Numbered from the stretch's first letter, positions 53,351-63,948 are shown. The stretch is 64,000 nucleotides of DNA from Pseudomonas sp. SST3 (GCF_003325755.1 NZ_QORI02000017.1:29753-93752); one strand, 5' to 3'. Notes: generated by a model not told the origin, from the sequence alone. A program made the numbers and translations.

Positions 53351-55663
53351 ATGACTAAAGCACGCTCCCCTCGTTCTCGTTCCAAGCGCCGTTCTGGTGG
53401 TTCACGCCCCTGGCTGGGCTGGATGATCAAGCTATCCATAGTGGGCCTGGTAATATTTGCCGGCGTAGCCGTTTATCTCGATGCCGTGGTGCAGGAGAAG
53501 TTCTCCGGCAAGCGCTGGACGATCCCCGCAACGGTCTACGCACGCCCCTTGGAGTTGTTCGTTGGGCAGAAGCTGGCCAAGGAAGATTTCCTGACCGAGC
53601 TCGACGCGCTGGGGTATCGCCGCGAAAAAGCCGTCAGTGGTGCCGGTACCATGTCGGTCGCTGCCAACGCTGTCGAAATGCACACCCGCGGATTCCGCTT
53701 CTATGAGGGGACGGAGGAATCGCAGCGCATTCGGGTGCGTTTCTCCGGTGATTTCGTTGCAGGTCTGACACGCGCCAGTGGGGGCGAGCTGCCGGTGGCG
53801 CGCCTGGAGCCCGTCACCATTGGCGGCCTCTATCCGGCGCATAACGAGGACCGTATCCTCATCAAGCTGGATCAGGCGCCGCCCTACCTGATTGAAACGC
53901 TGGTTGCAGTAGAGGATCGGGAGTTTTTCGATCATTTCGGGGTGTCGCTCAAATCCATTGCACGAGCTGTTTGGGTCAACCTGACCGCTGGTGAAGTGCG
54001 CCAGGGTGGCAGCACGTTGACCCAGCAGCTGGTTAAGAACTTTTATCTAACCAACGAGCGCAGCCTCAGCCGTAAGGCTACCGAAGCGATGATGGCGGTG
54101 CTGTTGGAGCTGCATTACGACAAGAATGAAATTCTCGAGGCCTATCTCAACGAGGTATTCCTCGGGCAGGACGGTCGCAGGGCCATTCACGGGTTTGGCC
54201 TGGCCAGCCAATATTTCTTCGGTCGGCCTCTTGCTGAACTGAAGGTTCAGCACGTCGCACTGCTGGTCGGCATGGTGAAGGGGCCGACCTACTACAATCC
54301 ACGGCGCCATCCGGAGCGGGCCTTGGAGCGTCGCAACCTGGTGCTCGCTCTTTTGGCCGAGCAGCAGGTGCTCAGTCCCGAGGAGGCTGCAGCGGCTCGG
54401 AAGACACCGCTTGGGGTGACGCAGCGAGGCAGTCTTGCCGATAGCTCCTATCCGGCATTCCTGGATCTGGTCAAGCGCCAGCTGCGCGAGGATTACCGCG
54501 AGGAGGACCTGACTGAGGAGGGCCTGCGGGTCTTCACCAGTTTCGATCCGATCCTGCAGCGCAAGGCCGAGAAAGCCATGAGCGAGACGCTGAAGCGCCT
54601 CGGTAAGGCGGCCGAAGGCGTAGAGGGTGCGATGCTGGTCACCAATCCGGAAACTGGCGAGCTTCAAGCGATGCTTGGCAGTCGCCAGCCTGGGTTCGCC
54701 GGGTTCAATCGGGCGTTGGACGCTTCGCGCCCCATCGGGTCGTTGATCAAACCGGCCATTTATCTTGCGGCGCTGGAGAAGCCCAGCCAGTACACCCTGA
54801 CCAGCCTGCTTGAGGACGAGCCGTTCTCGGTCAAAGGGGCCGATGGGCAGGTATGGAAACCGCAGAACTATGGGCGCACCGCGCACGGTACCGTCTACCT
54901 CTATCAGGCGTTGGCCAATTCGTACAACCTGTCCACGGCGCGGCTGGGCCTCGAACTTGGGGTGCCACACGTATTGAAAACCCTGGAGCGGTTAGGTGTC
55001 TCGCCACAATGGCCGGCCTATCCTTCAATGCTGCTGGGCGCAGGTGGGCTGCGGCCTATCGAGGTTGCGGGTATGTATCAGACGCTCGCCAATGGTGGCT
55101 TCAATACACCGCTGCGCGCGATTCGCAGCGTTGTCGCGGCTGATGGCGAGCCACTTAGTCGCTACCCCTTCAAAGTGGAGCAGCGTTTCGATGCCGGCGC
55201 TATCTACCTGACCCAGTACGCCATGCAGCGCGCCATGCTCGAAGGGACGGGTCGCTCAGCCTACAATCATGTGCCGAAGTCTTTGGCGCTGGCGGGCAAG
55301 ACCGGCACGACTAATGACTCACGCGATAGCTGGTTCGCAGGGTTCAGTCAGGACCTGCTGGCGGTGGTTTGGCTGGGGCGTGATGACAACGGCAAGACAT
55401 CGCTGACCGGTGCCACTGGTGCGCTGCAAGTATGGGCAGACTTTATGCGCCGGGCCGATCCGCTGCCGCTACAACCCTCCCTGCCGGAGAATGTAGAGCT
55501 GGCGTGGGTAGATGCACAGACAGGTGGCGGGACGTCGGAGAATTGCCCTGACGCCGTGCAGATCCCGTACATTCGCGGCAGCGAACCTGTGCCGGGCCCT
55601 GGCTGTGGCATCCGGGCGCCGGCCGAATCGGTCATGGATTGGGTTCGTGGCTGGTTACCTTGA
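53351..55663 (+). CDS. mrcB: Bifunctional peptidoglycan synthase PBP1b
   Basis: A class A penicillin-binding protein with glycosyltransferase and transpeptidase activities. The 770-residue protein has a basic cytoplasmic tail, a membrane anchor (about 24-45), a UB2H-like domain, the GT51 domain (VEDREFFDHFG, QGGSTLTQQLVKN) and the transpeptidase domain with S-x-x-K (RPIGSLIKP), S-x-N (SYNLS) and KTGTTND. In E. coli LpoB activates PBP1b and LpoA activates PBP1A. Pseudomonas instead uses LpoP for PBP1b, and the lipoprotein gene directly downstream is in the right place for that. Confidence 0.97.
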   Translation: MTKARSPRSRSKRRSGGSRPWLGWMIKLSIVGLVIFAGVAVYLDAVVQEKFSGKRWTIPATVYARPLELFVGQKLAKEDFLTELDALGYRREKAVSGAGTMSVAANAVEMHTRGFRFYEGTEESQRIRVRFSGDFVAGLTRASGGELPVARLEPVTIGGLYPAHNEDRILIKLDQAPPYLIETLVAVEDREFFDHFGVSLKSIARAVWVNLTAGEVRQGGSTLTQQLVKNFYLTNERSLSRKATEAMMAVLLELHYDKNEILEAYLNEVFLGQDGRRAIHGFGLASQYFFGRPLAELKVQHVALLVGMVKGPTYYNPRRHPERALERRNLVLALLAEQQVLSPEEAAAARKTPLGVTQRGSLADSSYPAFLDLVKRQLREDYREEDLTEEGLRVFTSFDPILQRKAEKAMSETLKRLGKAAEGVEGAMLVTNPETGELQAMLGSRQPGFAGFNRALDASRPIGSLIKPAIYLAALEKPSQYTLTSLLEDEPFSVKGADGQVWKPQNYGRTAHGTVYLYQALANSYNLSTARLGLELGVPHVLKTLERLGVSPQWPAYPSMLLGAGGLRPIEVAGMYQTLANGGFNTPLRAIRSVVAADGEPLSRYPFKVEQRFDAGAIYLTQYAMQRAMLEGTGRSAYNHVPKSLALAGKTGTTNDSRDSWFAGFSQDLLAVVWLGRDDNGKTSLTGATGALQVWADFMRRADPLPLQPSLPENVELAWVDAQTGGGTSENCPDAVQIPYIRGSEPVPGPGCGIRAPAESVMDWVRGWLP

Positions 55664-55703
55664 AGAGGTCGCCAGCTGATTGGAGTTTCAAGAGGTTCGA
55701 ATA

Positions 55704-56420
55704 TTGAACAAGCAATGGGTAATGGTCGTAGCAGCTGCTGTGCTGCTGCAGGGCTGCGCAACGGTTGAGCGAGGGGCGATACCCGTCGTCGATTCTGGAG
55801 CGCCTGTGTCTGAGGAAATTTCGGCCCGACAGTCCTCACGCTCCACCGGCCCGTCTGCTTCAACGGCGCGATCAGCGTCGGAAGATGCCGGCGTCATGGT
55901 CATGGTGCCTCAGCAGAGTTCCGAGCCGCTGCAGACCTTTCCAGCGCCAGATGGCGCGTTCTCGGGATCTTCGGATCCGGTACCGACCGCGTCAGAGCAG
56001 TGGCGCGCGCCGCAACCTGCACCAGCCCCGGCGCCGAGCCAATCTGCGCCAACCGGCATTCCCTCCAGCAGCGGGACGCTATCGGCCGATGAGCGACTTG
56101 ATGGACCGGTACTGGCGCTGCTTACCACTGCTCAGCAGCAGCAGGGCGGAGGCGACCTGAACGGTGCGGCTTCCAGCCTTGAGCGCGCTCAGCGGATCGC
56201 ACCCAGGGAACCCCAGGTCTTGTATCGCCTAGCCCAGGTGCGCCTGGCTCAAGGGGATGCGGTGCAGGCTGAGCAGCTTTCCCGGCGGGGCTTGAGTTAT
56301 GCCAGCGGTCGTCCAGCGCTGCAGGCAAGTCTGTGGGAGCTGATCGCTCAGGCGCGTGAGCGTCAGGGTAACGCTGCGGGCGCCGCCCAGGCCCGGGAGC
56401 GAGCTAAGGTGGCGATGTGA
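55704..56420 (+). CDS. TPR-containing lipoprotein, candidate PBP1b activator (LpoP type)
   Basis: A 238-residue lipoprotein. The TTG at 55704 is chosen because it gives a clean signal peptide with lipobox (VLLQGCA) and has AGAGG upstream. A long Pro/Ala/Ser-rich disordered stretch (about 25-130) is followed by a TPR-like C-terminal region (LTTAQQQQGGGDLNGAASSL, APREPQVLYRLAQVRLAQGD). In P. aeruginosa the lipoprotein encoded next to mrcB, with a disordered linker and TPR domain, is LpoP, an activator of PBP1b. Position and build suggest the same here; the assignment is inference. It overlaps the next gene by one base. Confidence 0.83.
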   Translation: MNKQWVMVVAAAVLLQGCATVERGAIPVVDSGAPVSEEISARQSSRSTGPSASTARSASEDAGVMVMVPQQSSEPLQTFPAPDGAFSGSSDPVPTASEQWRAPQPAPAPAPSQSAPTGIPSSSGTLSADERLDGPVLALLTTAQQQQGGGDLNGAASSLERAQRIAPREPQVLYRLAQVRLAQGDAVQAEQLSRRGLSYASGRPALQASLWELIAQARERQGNAAGAAQARERAKVAM

Positions 56421-56746
56421 TGGATGATCGTGTTGCCGAGCTGGCCAAGCAGCTGCTGCTGATCGAAAAAGAGCTGCGTGTTCGCGATCTCTGGGCCTCC
56501 TCGCCGCCGGACTCCGCTGCTCTCGCCAGTCAGGAGCCATTCTGCGTCGATACACTTTCGTTCGAGCAATGGCTGCAGTGGATCTTTCTGCCTCGTATGA
56601 AAATCATCCTGGAGCAGCGTGAGGCACTACCGAACGCTTCCGGGATACTGGCCATGGCGGAGATGGTTTACCAAGGCCAGCCGCAGCAAATGGCCGGCTT
56701 GTTGCGGGCGCTGAAAGCGTTCGATGTTCTGATCAGTCGCGGCTAG
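56420..56746 (+). CDS. YqcC family protein
   Basis: A 108-residue protein of the YqcC (DUF446) family, function unknown. The family core CVDTLSFEQWLQWIFLPRMK is clear, preceded by an N-terminal helix (RVAELAKQLLLIEKELR). The ATG at 56420 overlaps the lipoprotein stop (TGATG); a GTG one codon earlier is in frame. In E. coli yqcC lies next to the tRNA pseudouridine synthase gene truC, which is not present here. It converges on the next gene. Confidence 0.88.
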   Translation: MDDRVAELAKQLLLIEKELRVRDLWASSPPDSAALASQEPFCVDTLSFEQWLQWIFLPRMKIILEQREALPNASGILAMAEMVYQGQPQQMAGLLRALKAFDVLISRG

Positions 56747-56767
56747 GAGCCATGCACTTGCTTAAGG

Positions 56768-57199
56768 TTAGTCGCATGTCTCGGCGATTTTCTGTTGGGT
56801 TTCGCTGATGCGCGTCTGACGCTCTTCTTCATTCAGTCGACGCATTTCGCCTTCTTCTTCCACACGTACTCGCGGATTGTTCTGCAGTTGTGCCAAATTG
56901 GTTCGCAATGTGGTGCAGTATCGCTGGCGCTCGACCTTCTGCTCGGCCACCTCTTTTTTCACCTGGCGATCGATCTCGCGCTGTTCCGATTCTCCAGAGG
57001 ATTCGGGGGCGGTTGGCGCCGCTGTGGCGGGCTTTGGCGGCGGCGTTGCGGTATTTAACGCTTCGGCGGATTGGCCCTGCGGGGGCTGCGCGCCGAAGTG
57101 GGTAACCCCTTGTGCATCCACCCACTTGTAAACCTGGCCGGCCATGACACTGCTGCTCAAGGCAAGCAGGAGGCCGCCCGCGAGAATCGTCAAACGCAT
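56768..57199 (-). CDS. DUF4124 periplasmic protein
   Basis: A 143-residue protein with a signal peptide (LLLALSSSVMAG) and an N-terminal DUF4124 domain (QVYKWVDAQGVTHFGAQPP). Most of the rest (about 55-140) is a charged, probably coiled-coil region rich in Glu, Gln and Arg. Function unknown; such proteins are common in Pseudomonas near ilvI. It is divergent from ilvI across a 400-base gap. Confidence 0.88.
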   Translation of the reverse strand: MRLTILAGGLLLALSSSVMAGQVYKWVDAQGVTHFGAQPPQGQSAEALNTATPPPKPATAAPTAPESSGESEQREIDRQVKKEVAEQKVERQRYCTTLRTNLAQLQNNPRVRVEEEGEMRRLNEEERQTRISETQQKIAETCD

Positions 57200-57601
57200 G
57201 CTAATTCCTTCTGTGGATGCAAAACCAGGTCGGTACTATACGCAAAAGCCGAGTGCCTCCATTCTGCGCTGGATCACAGCTGAAACAGGCAGAAGGTCAA
57301 CAGTGGACTTGACTTGCTGGAGTCTAATCCGAACAATTCCATGCTTGCTGTTCTGATCGGCCGATGAAACAGGCCTTTCAGTCAATCATGAAGGTGCACA
57401 CCCGCGCCGACCTGTAACATCCGCAACGCGTTACCTCGCGCTGGGAGGAGCGCCCCGCAACACTTTGGGGCTTTCCTAATACTCGCTAGTCAGCTGCTGA
57501 CGTAGTCGGCGACCACCGTCGCTCACGCGCTGTCTGGTAGTAAACCTATTTCTGGCCGGTCCGACGCGGGGCGGCTATCTGGCGTTTTAGAGGTGAACAA
57601 C
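57200..57601 (+). promoter_or_regulatory. Leader region upstream of ilvIHC, possible attenuator
   Basis: A 402-base gap without a normal gene. It contains a mini reading frame at 57341-57367 (MLAVLIGR) in which four of eight residues are Leu, Val or Ile. Its TGA overlaps the ATG of a 17-residue frame (57364-57417). Some 85 bases beyond the first frame, GCCCC (57452-57456) can pair with GGGGC (57467-57471), followed by TTTCC. This is the arrangement of a branched-chain amino acid leader, but the ribosome-binding site and the U tract are weak. Confidence 0.35.
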
Positions 57602-59326
57602 GTGGAACTTTTATCCGGCGCTGAAATGGTCGTCCGCTTCTTGCGCGACGAAGGCGTTAAGTACATCTACGGTTATCCGGGCGGCGCCTTGCTGCACATC
57701 TACGATGCGCTGTTCAAGGAAAAGGAAGTCACGCACATCCTCGTTCGTCACGAACAAGCTGCAACTCATATGGCCGACGGTTACGCTCGCGCTACTGGCA
57801 AGGCGGGCGTAGTCCTGGTCACGTCGGGGCCAGGCGCAACCAATGCCATCACCGGCATCGCCACCGCCTATATGGATTCGATTCCAATGGTGGTGATCTC
57901 CGGTCAGGTCGCCAGCAATATGGTTGGCACCGACGCTTTCCAGGAAACCGACATGATCGGTATTTCCCGGCCGATCGTTAAACACAGCTTCATGATCAAA
58001 CATCCTTCGGAAATTCCCGAGGTGATGAAGAAAGCGTTCTACCTGGCTCAGTCCGGTCGGCCCGGCCCGGTCGTAGTTGATATTCCCAAGGACATGACCA
58101 ACCCGGCTGAGAAGTTTGAGTACGTCTATCCGAAAAAGGCCAAGCTGCGCTCCTACAGCCCGGCGGTACGCGGCCATTCGGGACAGATCCGCAAAGCGGC
58201 GGAGCTCCTGCTGGGGGCCAAGCGACCGATCATCTACGCCGGCGGTGGCGTGATTATGGGCGGTGCATCATCACAGCTGACCGAGCTGGCGAAGATGCTC
58301 AACCTGCCAGTGACCAATACCCTGATGGGACTCGGCTGCTACCCAGGTAGCGATCGTCAGTTCGTTGGCATGCTCGGTATGCATGGTAGCTACACCGCGA
58401 ACCTGGCGATGCATCACTCCGATGTGATTCTCGCTGTTGGCGCGCGCTTCGATGATCGCGTGATCAATGGCGCAACCAAGTTCTGCCCGAATGCCAAGAT
58501 CATCCATATCGATATCGATCCGGCTTCCATCTCCAAGACCATCAAGGCCGACATCCCTATTGTCGGGCCGGTAGATAGCGTGCTTACCGAAATGGTCGCC
58601 ATCGTCAAGGAGATCGGCCAGACGCCAAACGCCGATACCGTTGCCAGCTGGTGGAAGCAGATCGAGGAGTGGCGTGGCAGTCGCGGCCTGTTCCCGTATG
58701 ACAAGGGCGACGGCACCATTATCAAGCCGCAAGCGGTTATCGAAATGCTGTGCGAAGTGACCCGGGGCGAGGCGTATGTCGCGTCCGATGTCGGCCAGCA
58801 TCAGATGTTCGCTGCGCAATATTACCGATTCGACAAGCCCAACCGCTGGCTCAACTCAGGCGGTCTCGGCACGATGGGTTTCGGTTTCCCCGGTGCCATG
58901 GGCGCCAAGCTCAGCTTTCCTGAATCTGACGTTGCCTGCGTAACTGGTGAAGGCAGCATCCAGATGAACATTCAGGAGCTGTCGACCTGCCTGCAGTACG
59001 ACCTGCCGGTGAAGATCATCAACCTCAACAATGGTGCGCTGGGCATGGTCCGCCAATGGCAGGACATGATGTACGACAGCCGCTATTCGCACTCCTACAT
59101 GGAGTCACTGCCGGACTTCGTCAAGCTGGTCGAGGCCTATGGGCATGTCGGCATGCGCATTACCGACCTGAAAGATCTCAAGCCGAAGATGGAAGAGGCT
59201 TTCGCCATGAAGGACCGCCTGGTCTTCCTCGATATTGCCGTTGATACCAGCGAGCACGTCTATCCGATGCAGATCAAAGACGGTGCGATGCGCGATATGT
59301 GGCTCAGCAAGACGGAGCGGACCTGA
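57602..59326 (+). CDS. ilvI: Acetolactate synthase III large subunit
   Basis: A thiamine-diphosphate enzyme that makes acetolactate or acetohydroxybutyrate, the first common step of Val/Leu/Ile synthesis. The 574-residue protein shows [37 protein letters not shown] (catalytic Glu), the central FAD-binding domain and the ThDP motif [18 protein letters not shown]. The GTG at 57602 is chosen because AGAGG is about nine bases upstream; the GTG at 57593 abuts that site. ilvH starts two bases after its stop. Confidence 0.97.
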   Translation: MELLSGAEMVVRFLRDEGVKYIYGYPGGALLHIYDALFKEKEVTHILVRHEQAATHMADGYARATGKAGVVLVTSGPGATNAITGIATAYMDSIPMVVISGQVASNMVGTDAFQETDMIGISRPIVKHSFMIKHPSEIPEVMKKAFYLAQSGRPGPVVVDIPKDMTNPAEKFEYVYPKKAKLRSYSPAVRGHSGQIRKAAELLLGAKRPIIYAGGGVIMGGASSQLTELAKMLNLPVTNTLMGLGCYPGSDRQFVGMLGMHGSYTANLAMHHSDVILAVGARFDDRVINGATKFCPNAKIIHIDIDPASISKTIKADIPIVGPVDSVLTEMVAIVKEIGQTPNADTVASWWKQIEEWRGSRGLFPYDKGDGTIIKPQAVIEMLCEVTRGEAYVASDVGQHQMFAAQYYRFDKPNRWLNSGGLGTMGFGFPGAMGAKLSFPESDVACVTGEGSIQMNIQELSTCLQYDLPVKIINLNNGALGMVRQWQDMMYDSRYSHSYMESLPDFVKLVEAYGHVGMRITDLKDLKPKMEEAFAMKDRLVFLDIAVDTSEHVYPMQIKDGAMRDMWLSKTERT

Positions 59327-59328
59327 TC

Positions 59329-59820
59329 ATGAGACACATCATTTCCCTGCTGTTGGAAAACGAACCGGGTGCGTTGTCCCGTGTGGTTGGTCTGTTCTCG
59401 CAGCGTAACTACAACATCGAAAGCCTGACCGTCGCCCCGACTGAGGATCCCACCTTGTCGCGGCTTACGTTGACCACCGCCGGCCATGAGGAGGTGATCG
59501 AGCAGATCACCAAGAACCTCAATAAGCTGATCGAGGTAGTCAAGCTGGTGGATCTGTCGGAAAGCGCGCACATCGAGCGAGAGCTGATGTTGATCAAAGT
59601 GAAGGCCACCGGCGCTCAGCGCGCTGAGGTCAAGCGCACCACGGATATCTTCCGTGGCCAGATCGTCGACGTAACGGCCAACGTGTACACCATCCAGCTG
59701 GCCGGTACGTCGGACAAGCTGGACAGCTTCATTCAGGCAGTCGGTACCGCATCGATTCTGGAAGTTGTGCGCAGCGGTGTTACCGGGATATCCCGTGGCG
59801 ACAAAGTGCTGAGCATCTAA
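59329..59820 (+). CDS. ilvH: Acetolactate synthase III small (regulatory) subunit
   Basis: Activates IlvI and confers valine feedback inhibition. The 163-residue protein has an N-terminal ACT domain (RHIISLLLENEPGALSRVVG, then LFSQRNYNIESL) and a C-terminal ALS-SS domain (ELMLIKVKATGAQRAEVKR to GISRGDKVLSI). The start lies two bases after the ilvI stop, so translation is coupled. ilvC follows after 45 bases in the same direction. Confidence 0.97.
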   Translation: MRHIISLLLENEPGALSRVVGLFSQRNYNIESLTVAPTEDPTLSRLTLTTAGHEEVIEQITKNLNKLIEVVKLVDLSESAHIERELMLIKVKATGAQRAEVKRTTDIFRGQIVDVTANVYTIQLAGTSDKLDSFIQAVGTASILEVVRSGVTGISRGDKVLSI

Positions 59821-59832
59821 CACATTTATTGA

Positions 59833-60882
<1,050 letters not shown>

Positions 60883-60897
60883 TAGCGGTTCTGCTTG

Positions 60898-60927
60898 GAA
60901 AGAACGCGGCCTAGGCCGCGTTCTTTC
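60898..60927 (+). terminator. Terminator after ilvC
   Basis: A perfect 30-base palindrome (GAAAGAACGCGGCCT / AGGCCGCGTTCTTTC) begins 15 bases after the ilvC stop codon. The T residues inside its right arm would serve as the U tract, and the symmetry means it could also act on leftward transcripts. Confidence 0.8.
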
Positions 60928-61031
60928 GTTATGCCTGGTTGCATCTGATATAAACCGATGCTGCTGTCCGGCTGAACCCGTGATGTCAGGGTCTGTCGAA
61001 ATTATTCACACCTGCTGTAAGGTAAATTTGC

Positions 61032-61865
61032 ATGAGTGAGCATCCCGAAGAGCCGAACAAGCCAGTCGAGCCGGAGAGCTTGTTGCCAATCGATGAGCAC
61101 GTCGAAGAGATTCAGGATTCCGAAGGACGCAAGGTTCGTCATCGTGGCATCTATTTGCTCCCAAACCTTTTCACCACCGCCAATCTTTTCGCCGGCTTCT
61201 TCTGCATCATCACAGCGATCAACGGCAACTTTTATGTCGCTGCCGCAACGGTGTTCGTAGCGATGGTGTTGGACAGTTTGGACGGTCGCGTGGCGCGCTT
61301 GACCAATACGCAGAGCGCATTCGGAGCCGAATATGATTCGTTGTCCGACATGGTGGCCTTTGGTCTTGCACCCGCTGTGCTGGCCTACGAATGGGCCCTT
61401 TCGGGGTTGGGGAATGTAGGGCTAACCGTTGCGTTCATCTACGTTGCGTGTGCCGCGCTGCGCCTTGCACGGTTCAATACCCAGATCGGAAAAGTCGACA
61501 AGCGTTGGTTTATCGGGCTGGCTAGCCCGGCCGCTGCCGGCGTGGTTGCAGGGTCGGTATGGGCAGTCTGGGCGCTGGACGAACCTGGCATTAGAGGCGT
61601 GGATTTACCAATCGCAGTGGTGATGCTGTTTGCACTATTAGTCGCAGCAGCTGGCTTGTTGATGGTCAGTAACATCAAGTACTACAGCTTCAAGGATTTG
61701 GATCTCAAAGGCCGGGTCCCTTTTGTCGCAATACTCGTGGTGGTTTTGATCTTTGCCGTTGTGTTCAGTGATCCGCCGCGCATTCTGCTGCTGATTTTCC
61801 TGGCCTATGCCGTTTCAGGGCCTGTGCAGTTCCTTATGCGTCGTCGTAAGCGCGTCGAGAGTTGA
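61032..61865 (+). CDS. pssA: CDP-diacylglycerol-serine O-phosphatidyltransferase
   Basis: Makes phosphatidylserine, the precursor of phosphatidylethanolamine. The 277-residue membrane protein has a polar N-terminal tail (about 35 residues) and about eight membrane segments. It carries the CDP-alcohol phosphotransferase signature DGRVARLTNTQSAFGAEYDS followed by LSD (D-G-x2-A-R-x8-G-x3-D-x3-D). This is the integral-membrane type II enzyme rather than the soluble E. coli PssA. Gene start ATG 61032 lies after GTAAGGTAAATTTGC. Confidence 0.95.
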   Translation: MSEHPEEPNKPVEPESLLPIDEHVEEIQDSEGRKVRHRGIYLLPNLFTTANLFAGFFCIITAINGNFYVAAATVFVAMVLDSLDGRVARLTNTQSAFGAEYDSLSDMVAFGLAPAVLAYEWALSGLGNVGLTVAFIYVACAALRLARFNTQIGKVDKRWFIGLASPAAAGVVAGSVWAVWALDEPGIRGVDLPIAVVMLFALLVAAAGLLMVSNIKYYSFKDLDLKGRVPFVAILVVVLIFAVVFSDPPRILLLIFLAYAVSGPVQFLMRRRKRVES

Positions 61866-61923
61866 TTTCTCCATTGATCCGCTGTCTATTGAGTGATCCA
61901 GGCCTCAGGCAGTGGAGCACATC

Positions 61924-62934
61924 ATGCTTATCAGAATTCCTCGTCGCAGCGATTGCCGTGAATCAGAGGTAACCCCCGAAGCGCTTTATCTGAAGCGTCG
62001 GCAGATACTGCGGGGGGCTGTGTTATCGGCCGCCTGCGCAGGCTTTCCGCTGATGGCTCGCGCGCAGGAGGGGCGGTACGAAGGTGTGGACGCGGTCGGT
62101 GCGCCTGCTTGGTTCGACGCCAAGCTCGATGAGGCACGCTGGGCGGCCACCGTCGCGGAAGGTGAAGCCATCACGCCCTATCGCGATGCGACGCACTACA
62201 ACAACTTCTATGAGTTCGGCCCGGACAAGGGCGACCCCGCAGCCCACGCCCCCACGCTCGTAACCGAACCCTGGACCGTCATGGTGGAGGGCGAAGTGGC
62301 GAATCCTGGGCGCTACTCCGTCGAGGATCTGTTTACGTCGTCCCGGCTCGAGGAGCGTATCTATCGCTTGCGTTGCGTCGAGGCGTGGTCGATGGTCATC
62401 CCATGGTTGGGCTTTCCCCTGGCTGAACTGATTCGCCGCCTCGAACCGACCTCCAATGCGAAGTTCGTGCGTTTCGAGACCCTGGCCAGGCCCGAGCAGA
62501 TGCCAGGAATGCGAGCCGGCTTTTCGCTGATCGACTGGCCCTACGTCGAGGGATTGAGGATGGATGAGGCGATGCATCCGCTGAGTTTGATGGTGGTCGG
62601 CATGTATGGTCGCGTGCTGCCAAGCCAGAATGGCGCGCCCCTTCGCCTGGTTGTTCCATGGAAGTATGGTTTCAAGAGCATCAAGTCCATTGTGCGCATC
62701 AGCTTCGTTCGGGAGCAGCCGGCAACCACCTGGCAGACAATGGCGCCTCAGGAATACGGCTTCTATGCCAACGTGAATCCCGACGTCTCCCATCCTCGGT
62801 GGTCCCAGGCGAGGGAGCGACGACTGCCGGGTAGCCTGTTCAGCCCCAACGTCAGAGCGACGCTGCCATTCAATGGGTACGCCGATGAGGTTTCGAGCCT
62901 GTACGCCGGAATGGATCTGAGCAAGGACTATTGA
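61924..62934 (+). CDS. msrP: Methionine sulfoxide reductase catalytic subunit MsrP
   Basis: A periplasmic molybdoenzyme that repairs oxidised methionines in envelope proteins, taking electrons from MsrQ. The 336-residue precursor has a Tat signal ([17 protein letters not shown], twin Arg at residues 25-26). The molybdenum-ligand Cys is C151 in [27 protein letters not shown] is another family landmark. The ATG at 61924 has GGAG six bases upstream. Its stop overlaps the msrQ ATG (TGATG). Confidence 0.96.
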   Translation: MLIRIPRRSDCRESEVTPEALYLKRRQILRGAVLSAACAGFPLMARAQEGRYEGVDAVGAPAWFDAKLDEARWAATVAEGEAITPYRDATHYNNFYEFGPDKGDPAAHAPTLVTEPWTVMVEGEVANPGRYSVEDLFTSSRLEERIYRLRCVEAWSMVIPWLGFPLAELIRRLEPTSNAKFVRFETLARPEQMPGMRAGFSLIDWPYVEGLRMDEAMHPLSLMVVGMYGRVLPSQNGAPLRLVVPWKYGFKSIKSIVRISFVREQPATTWQTMAPQEYGFYANVNPDVSHPRWSQARERRLPGSLFSPNVRATLPFNGYADEVSSLYAGMDLSKDY

Positions 62935-63551
62935 TGCGCTACCCATGGTGGCGGCTGTTGTTGTTCCTGGCCGCGACAAGCGTGCCCTGCTACTGGCTGT
63001 ACCTGGGCGCTATCGCGGCACTGGGGCCCGACCCTGGCAAGGTGCTGGTGGATAATCTGGGACAAGGCGCTCTGGTGATGCTGCTGTGCTCGCTCGCAAT
63101 GACGCCGTTGCAGCGACTCACAGCCTGGTCCGGATGGATCGCATTCCGTCGCCAGCTTGGACTGTGGTCGTTCGCCTATGCAGTGCTGCACGTCGCGGCC
63201 TATCTGTATTTTCTCCTGGGGCTCGACTTCACCGGCTTCACGGCTGAGCTCGTCGAGCGGCCCTATATCGCCGTGGGCGCGATTGCGCTGCTGGGGTTGT
63301 CGGTGCTCGCCGCTACGTCCAACCGTGGGAGCATGCGCAAGTTGGGCAAGCGCTGGAAGAAATTGCATCGGATCGTTTATCCGATTGTTTTCATCGTGCT
63401 GCTGCACATGCTATGGGTCGTGCGAGCCGACGCTGGACGCTGGGCGCTTTACGCCACGGTTGCTGCTGCCCTGCTGCTGGCACGGTTGCCATCGGTAGAA
63501 AGAAAGCTCGCTGGCCGCGGCAGGGCGAAGCGAGTGCGATCTGTTGATTGA
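62934..63551 (+). CDS. msrQ: Haem-binding membrane subunit MsrQ
   Basis: An inner-membrane b-haem protein of the ferric-reductase-like family that passes electrons from the respiratory chain or flavin reductase to MsrP. The 205-residue protein has about six membrane segments. Probable haem-ligand His residues lie in YAVLHVAAYLYF, KLHRIVYPI and IVLLHMLWV. Its start overlaps the msrP stop, so the pair is co-translated. It is the last gene before the rRNA operon promoters. Confidence 0.96.
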   Translation: MRYPWWRLLLFLAATSVPCYWLYLGAIAALGPDPGKVLVDNLGQGALVMLLCSLAMTPLQRLTAWSGWIAFRRQLGLWSFAYAVLHVAAYLYFLLGLDFTGFTAELVERPYIAVGAIALLGLSVLAATSNRGSMRKLGKRWKKLHRIVYPIVFIVLLHMLWVVRADAGRWALYATVAAALLLARLPSVERKLAGRGRAKRVRSVD

Positions 63552-63571
63552 AACAAAACTGCAAACAACCG

Positions 63572-63599
63572 TTGACGTACGATTCTGAGCACCTATAAT
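63572..63599 (+). promoter_or_regulatory. rrn promoter 1
   Basis: TTGACG and TATAAT (63594-63599) with a 16-base spacer, followed by a GC-rich discriminator (GCGCACC). First of four stacked promoters in front of the rRNA operon. Confidence 0.8.
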
Positions 63600-63668
63600 G
63601 CGCACCTTCTCCGGCGCAGGCTTTTGGCGAAACCTCTTGTAAATCAAGAAGTTAGCGAAATAAAAGGC

Positions 63669-63696
63669 TTGCACGGGAGGCGGATTCGAGTAGAAT
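63669..63696 (+). promoter_or_regulatory. rrn promoter 2
   Basis: TTGCAC and TAGAAT (63691-63696) with a 16-base spacer and discriminator GCGCCGGGC. Same geometry as its neighbours. Confidence 0.7.
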
Positions 63697-63774
63697 GCGC
63701 CGGGCTAACAGGGTGGTGGTTTTGCGCTGTTGGTGGCTCTGGTCAGGTTGATTGGAAGCGGTTGAAAGAGGTGG

Positions 63775-63802
63775 TTGACAGCGGTTTTAGACGCTGTATG
63801 AT
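63775..63802 (+). promoter_or_regulatory. rrn promoter 3
   Basis: A consensus TTGACA and TATGAT (63797-63802) with a 16-base spacer, followed by TCGCCTCCC. Probably the strongest -35 of the set. Confidence 0.75.
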
Positions 63803-63883
63803 TCGCCTCCCGCTGACGAGAGACGCTAGGTTGATCGGAAGCGCAAGCGGTTGAGAAGAAAGAAAAACTTCTTCAAAAACAGC

Positions 63884-63911
63884 TTGACGAGACACAAGGC
63901 TGCTGTAGAAT
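63884..63911 (+). promoter_or_regulatory. rrn promoter 4
   Basis: TTGACG and TAGAAT (63906-63911) with a 16-base spacer and discriminator GCGCGGCC. It is the last promoter before the boxA sequence. Confidence 0.8.
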
Positions 63912-63948
63912 GCGCGGCCTCGGTTGAGACGAAAGACTTGATCGAAAC

